Below, piece after piece: positions 17,674 through 26,049 of a stretch of DNA of 64,000 nucleotides; position 1 is the first letter of the stretch, and the number at the start of each line of letters is the position of its first letter. A program made the position numbers and the translations under genes. Source of the DNA: CAYWKS01 sp964458935 (GTDB lineage: Bacteria; Planctomycetota; Phycisphaerae; Phycisphaerales; Zrk34); NCBI GenBank assembly GCA_964458935.1, contig CAYWKS010000009.1:1-64000 (forward strand), written 5' to 3'. A model generated the notes under the pieces. The model did no database searches and had not been told where the DNA came from. It was given only the letters and a program-made list of their open reading frames with translations.

Positions 17674-18207
17674 TTATGCCGGATCGTACGCGTCCGGGCC
17701 AAGCCCATCTTCAGCGGGATACCGATCGAGGATCTCACGGGCATTGGTGCACAGTTCGTGGATGTCGCGGCCAACCCATGCCTGCTCGCCGCACCAGGCG
17801 AGGCCTTCGTCCAACCCTTCGCGCGAAAGGCTGGTGATGAGGCGTCGGTGGTGGCACAAACCAGCCGCGATGGCCGCGTAGTACAGCACCGTACTCACCT
17901 CAGCAGGGACATCCGACATCCCACGTCGATGATCCTGAGCGAGTTCCTTCACCGCAACGCAGGACGACAGCGAGCTTTGGCTTGTCAGTAGAGCCTCACG
18001 GATCGTCATGGCGGATTCGTCTCCGGCAGCATTCGCCTGGGAAGTCGGTGCTGCATCGACTGCATTTACGGGCTTGGACAACGCCGCCGCCAGGCCATGC
18101 GACCAACTCTCGCCACCGGGTACGGCTATGGCCAACAGTGCTCCCAACTGTCGGCCCCCCAGATGGGTCAGGTCTGGTGCGGAGGATTGACCAGGAATAC
18201 CAGCCAT
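17674..18207 (-). CDS. Conserved-looking hypothetical protein between sigma factor and kinase
   Basis: 177 residues of unknown family. The first 60 are Ala/Gly/Ser/Pro-rich and probably flexible. The C-terminal 110 are helical with several cysteines and histidines (SSCVAVKELAQDHRRG, GLCHHRRLITSL, GLAWCGEQAW, IHELCTNAREILDRY). There is no signal peptide or obvious membrane helix. It begins 22 nt after the sigma factor stop and ends 103 nt before the kinase start, so all three are probably co-transcribed. The position suggests a regulator or substrate of this kinase/sigma pair; that is inference from context only. Confidence 0.7.
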   Translation of the reverse strand: MAGIPGQSSAPDLTHLGGRQLGALLAIAVPGGESWSHGLAAALSKPVNAVDAAPTSQANAAGDESAMTIREALLTSQSSLSSCVAVKELAQDHRRGMSDVPAEVSTVLYYAAIAAGLCHHRRLITSLSREGLDEGLAWCGEQAWVGRDIHELCTNAREILDRYPAEDGLGPDAYDPA

Positions 18208-18229
18208 CGTTCACTCCCAATACACGCGG

Positions 18230-18955
18230 TCAATCCGAATCATGCGCCGGTTGGCTGACAATCCTCTTCAACTCGTGAATCTCCTGTTCAATGCCATCCT
18301 CGCCGTCAGCATACTCGGACACGACCGTACGCAGGATGCGGGCAAACATCCTCTTAGCGGTCACCAAGGCGTTCATCGCTTGCACTTTGTGGGCGTAACC
18401 CAATTGCTCGGCGAGGTCTTCATACAAGGGAGCCGCTTGACCATCGAACATCGGTCCCAACAGGCGTTGTTCGAATAACTGCCATAACTGTGCACGGGCT
18501 GTGCCAATGCATTCTGCGTGCATGCGCGACAGGGTGAGTTCCAATACGTACCGCGCCCACTCCGTCTCGAACGCGTGCCCGGGGTCCAGAGCCTGTTCAC
18601 TGGCGCCTCGCACGGATTCCCGATCGCAGGTCATCGCGTCCAGCGGTTGCACGCGATGATCCCGCCGGCGGATGTTAAGCAGGTAGTTGGTCAGCGATCT
18701 GGCCAGGAAGGTTCTCAGCCGTCCTCGCTCTCTGTCCGCCCGATCGAGCAGGCCGGCCAGCACCACCTTGTCCACCACGAAGCCCTGCACGATCTCTTCC
18801 GCCTCGTCGGGACCAAGCCCGCGGGCGCGCACCAGGAACCGCTGCAGCGGCGTCTGGTAGGCGATCAGGAACTCGCCCAGCAGTTTCCGACGAGTCTGCT
18901 CGTCGGCCTGGACCGCCGCGATAAAGCTCCATCGAGTTGTGGGGAATTCCGTCAT
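18230..18955 (-). CDS. Planctomycete-type ECF-like RNA polymerase sigma factor
   Basis: 241 residues starting at the ATG at 18955 (MTEFPTTRWSFIAAVQ), the usual opening of this planctomycete sigma group. Region 2 covers about 30-100 (FLIAYQTPLQRFLVRARG, EAEEIVQGFVVDKV, RLRTFLARSLTNYLLNIRRR). A region-4-like helical part follows (YEDLAEQLGYAHKVQAMNALVTAKRMFARIL). An acidic C-terminal extension (about 25 residues) follows region 4. It would direct RNA polymerase to a specific promoter set. Downstream are an unknown protein and a WD40 kinase, suggesting phosphorylation-linked control instead of a classical anti-sigma factor, since none is present. A small HTH protein is encoded divergently. Confidence 0.88.
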   Translation of the reverse strand: MTEFPTTRWSFIAAVQADEQTRRKLLGEFLIAYQTPLQRFLVRARGLGPDEAEEIVQGFVVDKVVLAGLLDRADRERGRLRTFLARSLTNYLLNIRRRDHRVQPLDAMTCDRESVRGASEQALDPGHAFETEWARYVLELTLSRMHAECIGTARAQLWQLFEQRLLGPMFDGQAAPLYEDLAEQLGYAHKVQAMNALVTAKRMFARILRTVVSEYADGEDGIEQEIHELKRIVSQPAHDSD

Positions 18956-19041
18956 GGCGTAACCCGAACGGCTTATCCTAACACGCCGGCCTGTCTGTGG
19001 CGGCGCAGGATGGCTCCGTCCCACGGGTATGTACCTCACCA

Positions 19042-19326
19042 GTGCCGGACGACAAGACCAGAACACGATTGGCCCGGGTTCTCCGCATCGTGCGAAAGGT
19101 ACGTACGAACCATTACCTGACCGCCGAGGACCTGGCCGATGACCTGGGAATCAGCAGGCGGACGCTCTTTCGTGACCTGAAGCTTCTGCGCGAGCTCGAC
19201 ATCTACGTGTTTTGGGACAATGAGGCCGGCTGTTCGGTTCACCTGCCCTCGTACCTGATCGAGCCTCGCCAGGATGGTCTCCCGACGAGCCCAAGGTCCA
19301 TCAATGAACAGCGCGTGCTTACGTAG
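19042..19326 (+). CDS. Small DeoR/HTH_11-like DNA-binding protein
   Basis: 94 residues from GTG at 19042 (an in-frame GTG at 18997 would add 15). Residues 5-60 form a winged helix-turn-helix: LARVLRIVRKVRTNHYLTAE, DLADDLGISRRTLFRDLKLL, then a wing-like IYVFWDNEAGCSVHLP. The protein ends about 30 residues later with no effector or WYL domain, so it is a stand-alone DNA-binding unit. It is divergent from the sigma factor gene, less than 100 nt away, and could control both. Choice of start is uncertain because neither candidate has a clear ribosome binding site. Confidence 0.7.
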   Translation: MPDDKTRTRLARVLRIVRKVRTNHYLTAEDLADDLGISRRTLFRDLKLLRELDIYVFWDNEAGCSVHLPSYLIEPRQDGLPTSPRSINEQRVLT

Positions 19327-19524
19327 CCGCGGACAATCCGGCCCGCGTTTCCCCATCCCCGCCGATGCTCGGACAGTTGCGCCGTTGCGACATGAGCGAG
19401 CGCGTCAGGTTCCAATGCGGCGCGCACGTGGGCCATGTGACCGCGAGTCAGCGATGGCCGCCCGGCCTGTCAGTCTCTCAAGCAACGACGCCTCGCGACT
19501 TAGTGCGAGGCGTTGCGTCGTAAG

Positions 19525-19607
19525 TGGGCGGAGGAGGATTCGAACCTCCGAAGGCATACGCCAACAGATTTACAGTCTGTCCCCTTTGGCCGCTTGGGTA
19601 TCCGCCC
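19525..19607 (-). tRNA. tRNA-Tyr (GTA)
   Basis: 83-nt class II tRNA. The 7-bp acceptor stem is GGGCGGA/TCCGCCC with discriminator A. The anticodon loop sits in CAGACTGTAAATCTG with GTA at the anticodon. A long variable arm and a T-arm (GAGGTTCGAATCCTC) complete it. CCA is not encoded and must be added afterwards. It lies between the HTH protein and the FAD/Fe-S oxidoreductase. Confidence 0.97.
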
Positions 19608-19728
19608 TGCAGCGAACGGTAGATTATACCGGCCTGGGCGAGCGGCGGAAAGCCCGGCCTGAGGCCCTCCCCCGCGGGCCGACGCGGAGTGGTTCGTCGC
19701 ATCACCGCTCGTGTGCAACAATGGTGTC

Positions 19729-22635
19729 ATGGACGGCAGCGGGATCAGGCACGATGCGGCCGCGACGACCGAGCTCGCCGAGGCCTTGGCGGCGGCGGTC
19801 GACGGCGAGGTCCGCTTCGACCCCGCGGCACGGTCGATGTACAGCTACGACGCATCGCACTATCGGCAGGTGCCGATCGGCTACGTCGCGCCGCGCGACG
19901 CGGCGGGGCTGGCGGCGGCCGTCGCGGTCTGCCGCCGGTTCGACGCGCCGATCCTCATGCGGGGCGGCGGGACGAGCCTCGCCGGCCAGGGCTGCAATCA
20001 CGCCGTTGTCATCGACACGGCGCGGCACATGAACCGCATCCTTGATCTCGACCCCGAGGCGCGGACGGCGCGGTTCGAGCCGGGCGTCGTGCTCGACGAC
20101 CTCCAGGCCGCCGCGGCGCCGCATGGTCTGTGCTTCGGGCCCGACCCGTCCACGCACGGCTGGTGCACGCTCGGCGGGATGATCGGCAACAACGCCTGCG
20201 GCGTGCACTCGGTGTTGGCCGGCAAAACCGCCGACAACGTCGAGGCGATGACGGTGCTGACGTATGACGGGCTGACGCTGCGGGTCGGGCCGACCGACGA
20301 GCCGACGCTCGCCGGCCTGTGCGAGCGGCCCGATCGGACCGGCACGATCTACGCCGAGCTCCGCGACCTCCGCGAGGCGTACGCCGAGCTGATACGCTCC
20401 CGCTACCCGAACATCCCGCGTCGGGTGTCGGGTTACAACCTCGACGAGCTGCTGCCCGAGCGGGGGTTCCACCTCGCCCGTGCCCTGGTCGGGACCGAAG
20501 GCACCTGCGCGGTGGTGCTGGACGCGACCGTGCGGCTGGTGCCCAGCCCGGCCCACCGCGTCCTGGTCGTGCTCGGCTACGGCGACCTGGGCGCCGCGGG
20601 CGATGCGGTGCCGGAGTTGCTGGAGCATCGCCCGATCGGGCTCGAAGGGATGGCCCGCAGCATCATCGACAACATGCGAGCCAAGGGGCTGGAATCGGCA
20701 GGGGTCGACCTGTTGCCGCCGGGCGAGGCGTGGCTGTTTACGGAGTTTGGCGGCGCGTCCGCGGCCGAGGCGTCCGACCGGGCCAGCGCCGCAATACAGG
20801 CGGCCCGGGGCACGTGGCTCAGCCCGTCGGTCGCGGTGCTCGACGATGCGGCCGCAGCCCGGCGGATCTGGCAGGCGCGGGAAGCGGGTCTGGGCGCCAG
20901 CGGTCGGCTCGCCGACGGCCGCAGCACCGAAGAAGGATGGGAAGACGCCGCGGTCCACCCGTCCGTGCTCGGCGACTACCTGCGGGCGTTCACGCAACTG
21001 CTTGACCGCCACGGGCTGTACGCCACGCAATACGGGCACTTCGGCCAGGGGCTGGTCCACAACCGTATCGACTTCCGCCTTGACACGGCGGACGGCATCG
21101 CTCAGTACCGCGCCTTCGTGGAGGAGGCCGCCGACCTGGTCGTCCGGTTCGGCGGGTCGCTGTCCGGCGAGCACGGAGACGGCCAGAGCCGCGCGGAACT
21201 GCTCGATCGGATGTTCGGCCCTGAGCTGGTCGAGGCGTTCGCTCGGTTCAAGGCGATCTGGGACCCGGACGACCGCATGAACCCGGGCAAGGTGGTCGCG
21301 CCCCGGAAGCTGGATGCGGACCTGAAGCTCGGGCCGGGTTATCGCTTGCCCCAGGTATCGACGCGGTTCGCCTATCCCGAGGATGACCGGCAGTTCGCCC
21401 GGGCGGTGGGTCGGTGCGTCGGGGTGGGCAAGTGCCGGCGACGCGGCGGCGGGACGATGTGCCCCAGCTACATGGTCACCGGCGAGGAAGCCCACTCGAC
21501 CCGCGGGCGGGCGCGGCTGCTATACGACATGCTGCACGGGCGGCTGCCCGACGGCTGGGCGAACCAACAGGTCCACGATGCGCTGGAGCTTTGCCTGTCG
21601 TGCAAGGGCTGCAAGAGCGACTGCCCGGCGGGCGTCGACCTGGCGACCTACAAGGCCGAGTTCTACTGGCATTACCATCAGCGGCGTCGGCGGCCGCTGC
21701 ACCATTACGCGTTCGGGTGGGCTCATCGGTGGGCGGCGGTGGGAACGCGCGCGCCGCGGCTGGTGAATGCGATGATGCGGCTGCCGCCGGTCAAGCGCCA
21801 GGCGGGCATCGCGGCACGTCGCCGCATGCCCCCGCTGGCCCGTTGGACGTTTACGCGGTGGTTCAGGCGGCACGAGCGGCATGCGTACCCGACGGATCGG
21901 CCGCGGGTGGTGCTCTGGCCCGACGAGTTCAACGACTACTTCGATCCGGCGGTGCTGCGGGCCGCGCTCGACGTGCTGGAGCACGCGGGGTTCGACGTGC
22001 GGCTGCCGGCGCGGCGGGTGGTGAGCGGGCGGGCGATGTACGACATCGGGCTGCTCGAACCGGCTCGCAAGGTATTGGACGATGCGCTGCACACGCTCGG
22101 TGAGGCGATCAACGCCGGCACGCCGATCGTGGGCGTCGAGCCGAGCTGCGTAGCGGTGTTCCGCGACGAGCTGGTCAACCTGATGCCCGACGACGAGCGG
22201 GCGCGGAAGCTGAGCGAGCAGACCTTCACGCTGGCCGAACTGCTGACCCGGCGGGCCGCCGGGTACACGCCGCCGCGCTGGCCGGAGCGGGGCGAGGCGC
22301 TGTTCCACGGCCACTGCCACCACAAGTCGCTCATGGGCGTCGACGCCGACGTGCAACTGCTGCGGGCGATGGGGCTGGGCGTGGCGGCGCCGGAGACCGG
22401 CTGCTGCGGCATGGCCGGCAGCTTCGGCTTCCGCGCCGAGCACTTCGACGTGAGCCAGGCGATCGGCGAGCGCGTGCTGCTGCCGGCGGTGCGCGACGCC
22501 GACGAACACACGCTCATCATCAGCGACGGGTTCAGTTGTCGCGAGCAGGTCGCCCAGGCGACGGGTCGGCGGCCCCGGCACCTGGCGCAGGTGCTCGCCG
22601 AGGCGCACCGCCACCGCGACGAGGCGCTGGGTTGA
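19729..22635 (+). CDS. FAD-linked oxidase fused to Fe-S/CCG-domain subunit (D-lactate/glycolate dehydrogenase-like)
   Basis: 968 residues from ATG 19729. The N-terminal half is an FAD_binding_4 (VAO-type) domain (ILMRGGGTSLAGQG, LGGMIGNNACGVHS) followed by an FAD-oxidase C domain containing GHFGQGLVHNRID and GEHGDGQSR. The middle holds two ferredoxin-like clusters (CVGVGKCRRRGGGTMCPS and CLSCKGCKSDCP). The end has the cysteine-rich CCG region (EPSCVAVFRDEL, TGCCGMAGSFGF). This fuses what are separate GlcD- and GlcF-like subunits in other bacteria. It probably oxidises D-lactate, glycolate or another 2-hydroxy acid and passes electrons to the quinone pool. The exact substrate cannot be read from sequence. 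The stop is 41 nt before aroD-aroE. Confidence 0.92.
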   Translation: MDGSGIRHDAAATTELAEALAAAVDGEVRFDPAARSMYSYDASHYRQVPIGYVAPRDAAGLAAAVAVCRRFDAPILMRGGGTSLAGQGCNHAVVIDTARHMNRILDLDPEARTARFEPGVVLDDLQAAAAPHGLCFGPDPSTHGWCTLGGMIGNNACGVHSVLAGKTADNVEAMTVLTYDGLTLRVGPTDEPTLAGLCERPDRTGTIYAELRDLREAYAELIRSRYPNIPRRVSGYNLDELLPERGFHLARALVGTEGTCAVVLDATVRLVPSPAHRVLVVLGYGDLGAAGDAVPELLEHRPIGLEGMARSIIDNMRAKGLESAGVDLLPPGEAWLFTEFGGASAAEASDRASAAIQAARGTWLSPSVAVLDDAAAARRIWQAREAGLGASGRLADGRSTEEGWEDAAVHPSVLGDYLRAFTQLLDRHGLYATQYGHFGQGLVHNRIDFRLDTADGIAQYRAFVEEAADLVVRFGGSLSGEHGDGQSRAELLDRMFGPELVEAFARFKAIWDPDDRMNPGKVVAPRKLDADLKLGPGYRLPQVSTRFAYPEDDRQFARAVGRCVGVGKCRRRGGGTMCPSYMVTGEEAHSTRGRARLLYDMLHGRLPDGWANQQVHDALELCLSCKGCKSDCPAGVDLATYKAEFYWHYHQRRRRPLHHYAFGWAHRWAAVGTRAPRLVNAMMRLPPVKRQAGIAARRRMPPLARWTFTRWFRRHERHAYPTDRPRVVLWPDEFNDYFDPAVLRAALDVLEHAGFDVRLPARRVVSGRAMYDIGLLEPARKVLDDALHTLGEAINAGTPIVGVEPSCVAVFRDELVNLMPDDERARKLSEQTFTLAELLTRRAAGYTPPRWPERGEALFHGHCHHKSLMGVDADVQLLRAMGLGVAAPETGCCGMAGSFGFRAEHFDVSQAIGERVLLPAVRDADEHTLIISDGFSCREQVAQATGRRPRHLAQVLAEAHRHRDEALG

Positions 22636-22676
22636 TCGCGTCGAACGGCGGGGCGGCGGGCGATATACTCCGCCGC

Positions 22677-24269
22677 ATGACACGTTTGTGCGTAAGCATC
22701 ATGGTGGAGACGGCCGAGCAGGCCCGGGCCGCGGCGGCGCAGGCGGCCGAACGCGGCGCGGACATGGTCGAGTACCGCATTGACCTGTTCACGGCCGACC
22801 ACGCGGCGCTGGCGGGCCTGGTCGAGCAATCGCCGCTGCCGTGCATCGTGACCTGCCGCCATGCCGACGAGGGTGGCGACTTCGACGGCGAGCCCGCCGA
22901 TCGCCTCGCCGCGCTCGAGGCCGCCGCGACGCACAACCCGGCCTACCTCGACGTCGAGCTGGCCCATTACCAGCGCGACCCGGCGCTCCGCGATCGCGTC
23001 AAGGCGCTCGTCGATCACCCGGGCCAGAGCGTGCCGACGTCGACGGGGCTGATCCTCTCGACGCACGACTTCGACAGCCGGCCGGCGGACCTGTTCCAGC
23101 GGATCGAGGCGATGATCTCGTCGAGCGCCTGTCGCGTGATCAAAGCGGCGTGGACGGCGCGGAGCCTGCGGGACAACGTCCAGGCGTTCGAGCTTATCGC
23201 CGAGCAGCACAAGCCGACCGTTGCGCTGTGCATGGGCCAGTTCGGGCTGCCGTCGCGTGTGCTGGCGGGCAAGTTCGGGGCGCTGCTGACGTTCTGCGGG
23301 CTCGACGACGCCGCGGTCACCGCACCGGGACAGGTCGGCGTGGCCACGATGAAGCACCTGTATCGATGGGATCGGCTGGATGCGGCGACCGGGGTGTTCG
23401 GGGTGATCGGCTGGCCGGTCGCCCATTCGATGAGCCCGGCGATCCACAACGCCGGGTTCGACGCCGTCGACTACAACGGCGTCTACCTGCCCATGCCGAT
23501 CCCGCCGGAGTACGAGCACTTCAAGGCGACCGTCGGCGAATGGCTGGACTTCGCGCCGCTGCACTTCCACGGCGCCAGCGTCACGATCCCGCACAAGCAG
23601 AACCTGATCCGGTTTGTCGAGGAGCGTGGCGGCGAGATCGAACCGCTCGCCCGGACCATCGGCGCGGCCAATACGCTCACCCGCCGGGCCGACGGGTCGC
23701 TGTATGCGTCGAACACCGACTACGCCGCGGCGTTCGGTGCGGTTTGCGCCGCCATGGGCATCGCCCCCGACCAGATCGCCGGCCGGCGCGTGGCGATCCT
23801 TGGCGCGGGTGGCGCGGCGCGGGCGCTGGTCGCCGCCTTCGTCCATCACGGCGCGACCGTCGTCGTGCACAACCGCACCGTTGATCGCGCCCGGCAACTC
23901 GCCGAGGAGTTCAGCCGGACGCATGACGCCAAGGTCGTCGCCGCCCCGCTCGACAAGGTCAGCAAGAGCTGCTGCGAGGTGTACATCAACTGCACGTCGG
24001 TCGGCATGCACCCCGAGGTCAACGCGACGCCGGTCCCCGACCCGCCGGCGTGCTGGGGGCCGGACGCCGTGGTGTTCGACACGATCTACAACCCGGTGCG
24101 GACGCGGCTGCTCCGCGAGGCCGAGGCGGCCGGCTGCCGCACGATCAGCGGCGTGGAGATGTTCGTCCGCCAGGGCGCGGCACAGTTCGAGCTGTGGACC
24201 GGCCGCGCCGCACCCGCCGAACTGTTCGAGCGGGTCATGCTCGAGCAACTGTCCGCGCCCGCCGACTGA
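22677..24269 (+). CDS. Bifunctional 3-dehydroquinate dehydratase / shikimate dehydrogenase
   Basis: 530 residues. Residues 1-230 form a type I dehydroquinase: CRHADEGGDF, the STHDFDSRP histidine and the Schiff-base lysine in VIKAAWTARS. Residues about 235-530 form shikimate dehydrogenase: SMSPAIHN, catalytic Lys in VTIPHKQN, NTLTRR, NTDYAAA, the NADP-binding GAGGAARALV, and the C-terminal EMFVRQGAAQFELW. Together they carry out two consecutive steps of the shikimate pathway (dehydroquinate to shikimate). Such fusions are known from plants, chlamydiae and planctomycetes. The ATG at 22677 has no ribosome binding site, but a TATACT lies 7 nt upstream (22664-22669), so the mRNA may be leaderless. 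Confidence 0.95.
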   Translation: MTRLCVSIMVETAEQARAAAAQAAERGADMVEYRIDLFTADHAALAGLVEQSPLPCIVTCRHADEGGDFDGEPADRLAALEAAATHNPAYLDVELAHYQRDPALRDRVKALVDHPGQSVPTSTGLILSTHDFDSRPADLFQRIEAMISSSACRVIKAAWTARSLRDNVQAFELIAEQHKPTVALCMGQFGLPSRVLAGKFGALLTFCGLDDAAVTAPGQVGVATMKHLYRWDRLDAATGVFGVIGWPVAHSMSPAIHNAGFDAVDYNGVYLPMPIPPEYEHFKATVGEWLDFAPLHFHGASVTIPHKQNLIRFVEERGGEIEPLARTIGAANTLTRRADGSLYASNTDYAAAFGAVCAAMGIAPDQIAGRRVAILGAGGAARALVAAFVHHGATVVVHNRTVDRARQLAEEFSRTHDAKVVAAPLDKVSKSCCEVYINCTSVGMHPEVNATPVPDPPACWGPDAVVFDTIYNPVRTRLLREAEAAGCRTISGVEMFVRQGAAQFELWTGRAAPAELFERVMLEQLSAPAD

Positions 24270-24336
24270 CCCCGGACCGGCACCGATCGCACGCCTATAC
24301 TCACGCCGGTCGGATTCGCCAGCACGGGAGTCAGTC

Positions 24337-24549
24337 ATGGACCAGCAGGTCGACATTAGTCGCTGTGTCTGTACGGGTATGACCTTCGCCCAGATCAAGC
24401 GTTTCGCGGATCGGGAGAACATACGCTCGATGAAGGGCCTGCGCAGCCGCCTGCCGATGGGCGCGTACTGCACAGCCTGCGCCCCCTACATCAAGCAGAT
24501 GCTCAAGACCGGCCAGACCGAGTTCGACGAGCCCATCAACGAGTATTGA
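24337..24549 (+). CDS. Small BFD-like [2Fe-2S] protein
   Basis: 70 residues. Start at ATG 24337, preceded by GGGAGTC as a ribosome binding site. The cysteine pattern CVC...CTAC (Cys10, Cys12, then a CxxC about 35 residues later) matches the [2Fe-2S] site of bacterioferritin-associated ferredoxin and NifU central domains. TGMTFAQIKRF and YIKQMLKTGQTEF give the expected helices. It is probably a small redox partner or iron-release factor; a partner is not evident. It lies between aroD-aroE and mdh on the same strand and is about the usual size for Bfd. Confidence 0.82.
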   Translation: MDQQVDISRCVCTGMTFAQIKRFADRENIRSMKGLRSRLPMGAYCTACAPYIKQMLKTGQTEFDEPINEY

Positions 24550-24762
24550 CCGCGCCTCACCGGGTCGCCCGGATCACCACGGGGCGCGTCGCCACGCCCG
24601 GATCACCACGCAGCCGCACCGGTGTGGACCGCATGACACGCCGGCGTGTATCGCGTGCCCGGCATCCTGCCGGTGCATCCTCGGGCGCGCCTTGTCGGAC
24701 GCCGGCGATTTCCTATCATGTGCATCCCCGCACTCACCCCCTGATCCAGAAAGGCCGCGAAC

Positions 24763-25716
24763 ATGCCTAAACGTGCGAAGATCTCAATCATCGGTGGCGG
24801 CAACGTCGGCGCGAGCTGCGCCATGTGGGCCGCCAGCAAGGAACTCGGCGACATCGTCGTCCTCGACATCCCCGATGCCGAGGGCATGGTCAAGGGCAAG
24901 ATGCTCGACCTGGCCGAGTGCTCGCCCATCGAGCGGTTCGACTCGACGATCACGGGCACGACCGACTATGCCGATATCGCCGGCTCTGACGTGGTCGTCG
25001 TGACCGCGGGCCTGCCGCGGAAGCCCGGCATGAGCCGCGACGACCTGATCGAGAAGAACGTCAAGATCGTCAAGAGCGTCAGCGAGAACGTGAAGCAGCA
25101 CGCGCCCGAGTCGATCGTGATCGTGGTGAGCAACCCCCTGGATGCGATGGTGTACACCGCGTGGAAGGCGACCGGCTTCCCGACCAACCGGATCATCGGC
25201 CAGGCCGGCTGCCTGGACGTCGCTCGGTTCAAGGCGTTCATCGCCATGGAGACCGGGTTCAGCGTCGAGGACATCAACGCGCTGCTGCTGGGCGGGCACG
25301 GCGACGACATGGTCCCGCTGCCGCGGTTCACCAACATCGCGGGCATCCCCGTCACGCAGTTCATCAGCGAGGATCGGCTGGCCGAGATCGTCGAGCGGGC
25401 CAAGAAGGGCGGCGGCGAGATCGTCGCGCTCATGGGCACCAGCGCCTACTACGCCCCGGCGTCCGGCGTCATCCAGATGGTCGAGGCCATCGTCAAGGAC
25501 AAGAAGCGGGTCCTGCCCTGCGCCGGCTATTGCGACGGCGAGTTCGGGATCAAGGGCCTTTACGTCGGCGTGCCCTGCCTCCTCGGCGAAGCGGGCATGG
25601 AAAAGGTCATCGAGATCGACCTGGACAGCGACGAGAAGAAGTTGCTCGATGAGTCGGCCAAGCACGTTCAGGAACTGGTCGACGTGGTCAACCGCCTGGC
25701 GCCCGACCTGGCCTGA
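24763..25716 (+). CDS. mdh: Malate dehydrogenase (LDH-like)
   Basis: 317 residues, full length. It interconverts malate and oxaloacetate with NAD(H) in the TCA cycle. Visible features are the nucleotide loop GGGNVGASCA (11-20) and the adenosine-binding Asp35 region (VVLDIPDAEG). The mobile loop GLPRKPGMSR carries Arg86 and Arg92, typical of malate rather than lactate enzymes. NPLDAMVY follows, then Asp152/Arg155 and catalytic His179 (GGHGDDMVP). The sequence is of the bacterial LDH-like Mdh type. The ATG follows an AAAGGC-type weak ribosome binding site. It is the first gene before a tRNA-like element and the clpP pair. Confidence 0.96.
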   Translation: MPKRAKISIIGGGNVGASCAMWAASKELGDIVVLDIPDAEGMVKGKMLDLAECSPIERFDSTITGTTDYADIAGSDVVVVTAGLPRKPGMSRDDLIEKNVKIVKSVSENVKQHAPESIVIVVSNPLDAMVYTAWKATGFPTNRIIGQAGCLDVARFKAFIAMETGFSVEDINALLLGGHGDDMVPLPRFTNIAGIPVTQFISEDRLAEIVERAKKGGGEIVALMGTSAYYAPASGVIQMVEAIVKDKKRVLPCAGYCDGEFGIKGLYVGVPCLLGEAGMEKVIEIDLDSDEKKLLDESAKHVQELVDVVNRLAPDLA

Positions 25717-25776
25717 ACCCGGCCGCCGGTGGGCTTGAACGCACAAGCGGCGAAGCGGGCAACCGCTTCGCCGCAA

Positions 25777-25855
25777 TCGGCTGGTCGGGACTCGAACCCG
25801 ATGACTTGGGCGGCTCCCGCCGCCAGCCACTGTACCCACCTGCGTGGCCCAGCCG
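25777..25855 (-). tRNA. tRNA-Pro(CGG)-like gene with aberrant D and anticodon arms (possible pseudo-tRNA)
   Basis: The outer parts are those of a normal tRNA: 7-bp acceptor CGGCTGG/CCAGCCG, discriminator A, T-arm TCGGGTTCGAGTCCCGA. C1:G72 and A73 are bacterial tRNA-Pro features. The best anticodon parse is stem TGGC/GCCG (with a C-C mismatch at 27-43), loop GGCGGGA, anticodon CGG (Pro) followed by G37. Position 33 is then G instead of the universal U, the variable region is long, and the D-arm has either a mismatch or a 13-nt loop. The anticodon arm can also close as GGCGGC-GGGA-GCCGCC with no anticodon loop. It may be a decayed tRNA or an unusual functional one. No CCA is encoded. Confidence 0.6.
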
Positions 25856-26049
25856 CTACGGAAGTCATCGACCCGATCCGCCGCGGGCTTCATCGCCGCG
25901 GGGGCAATCGGACGAGAATATCCGTAAACGTAGCGGCCGCGCCGGTCTCCGTCAAAGCCGCACCCCGCGGCGGGGCGTTGGAAGGCCTGTTGCCGGGCCA
26001 CTATGATACGCTCCTCGCAATCCAGGCACGGAGGCACCAGCCGATCGCC

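Noticed and set aside
23614..24336. Upstream extension of the BFD-like protein (311-residue frame)
   Set aside because: The extension lies within aroD-aroE in another frame and is Arg/Ser-rich; the SD and ATG at 24337 fit a 70-residue protein.
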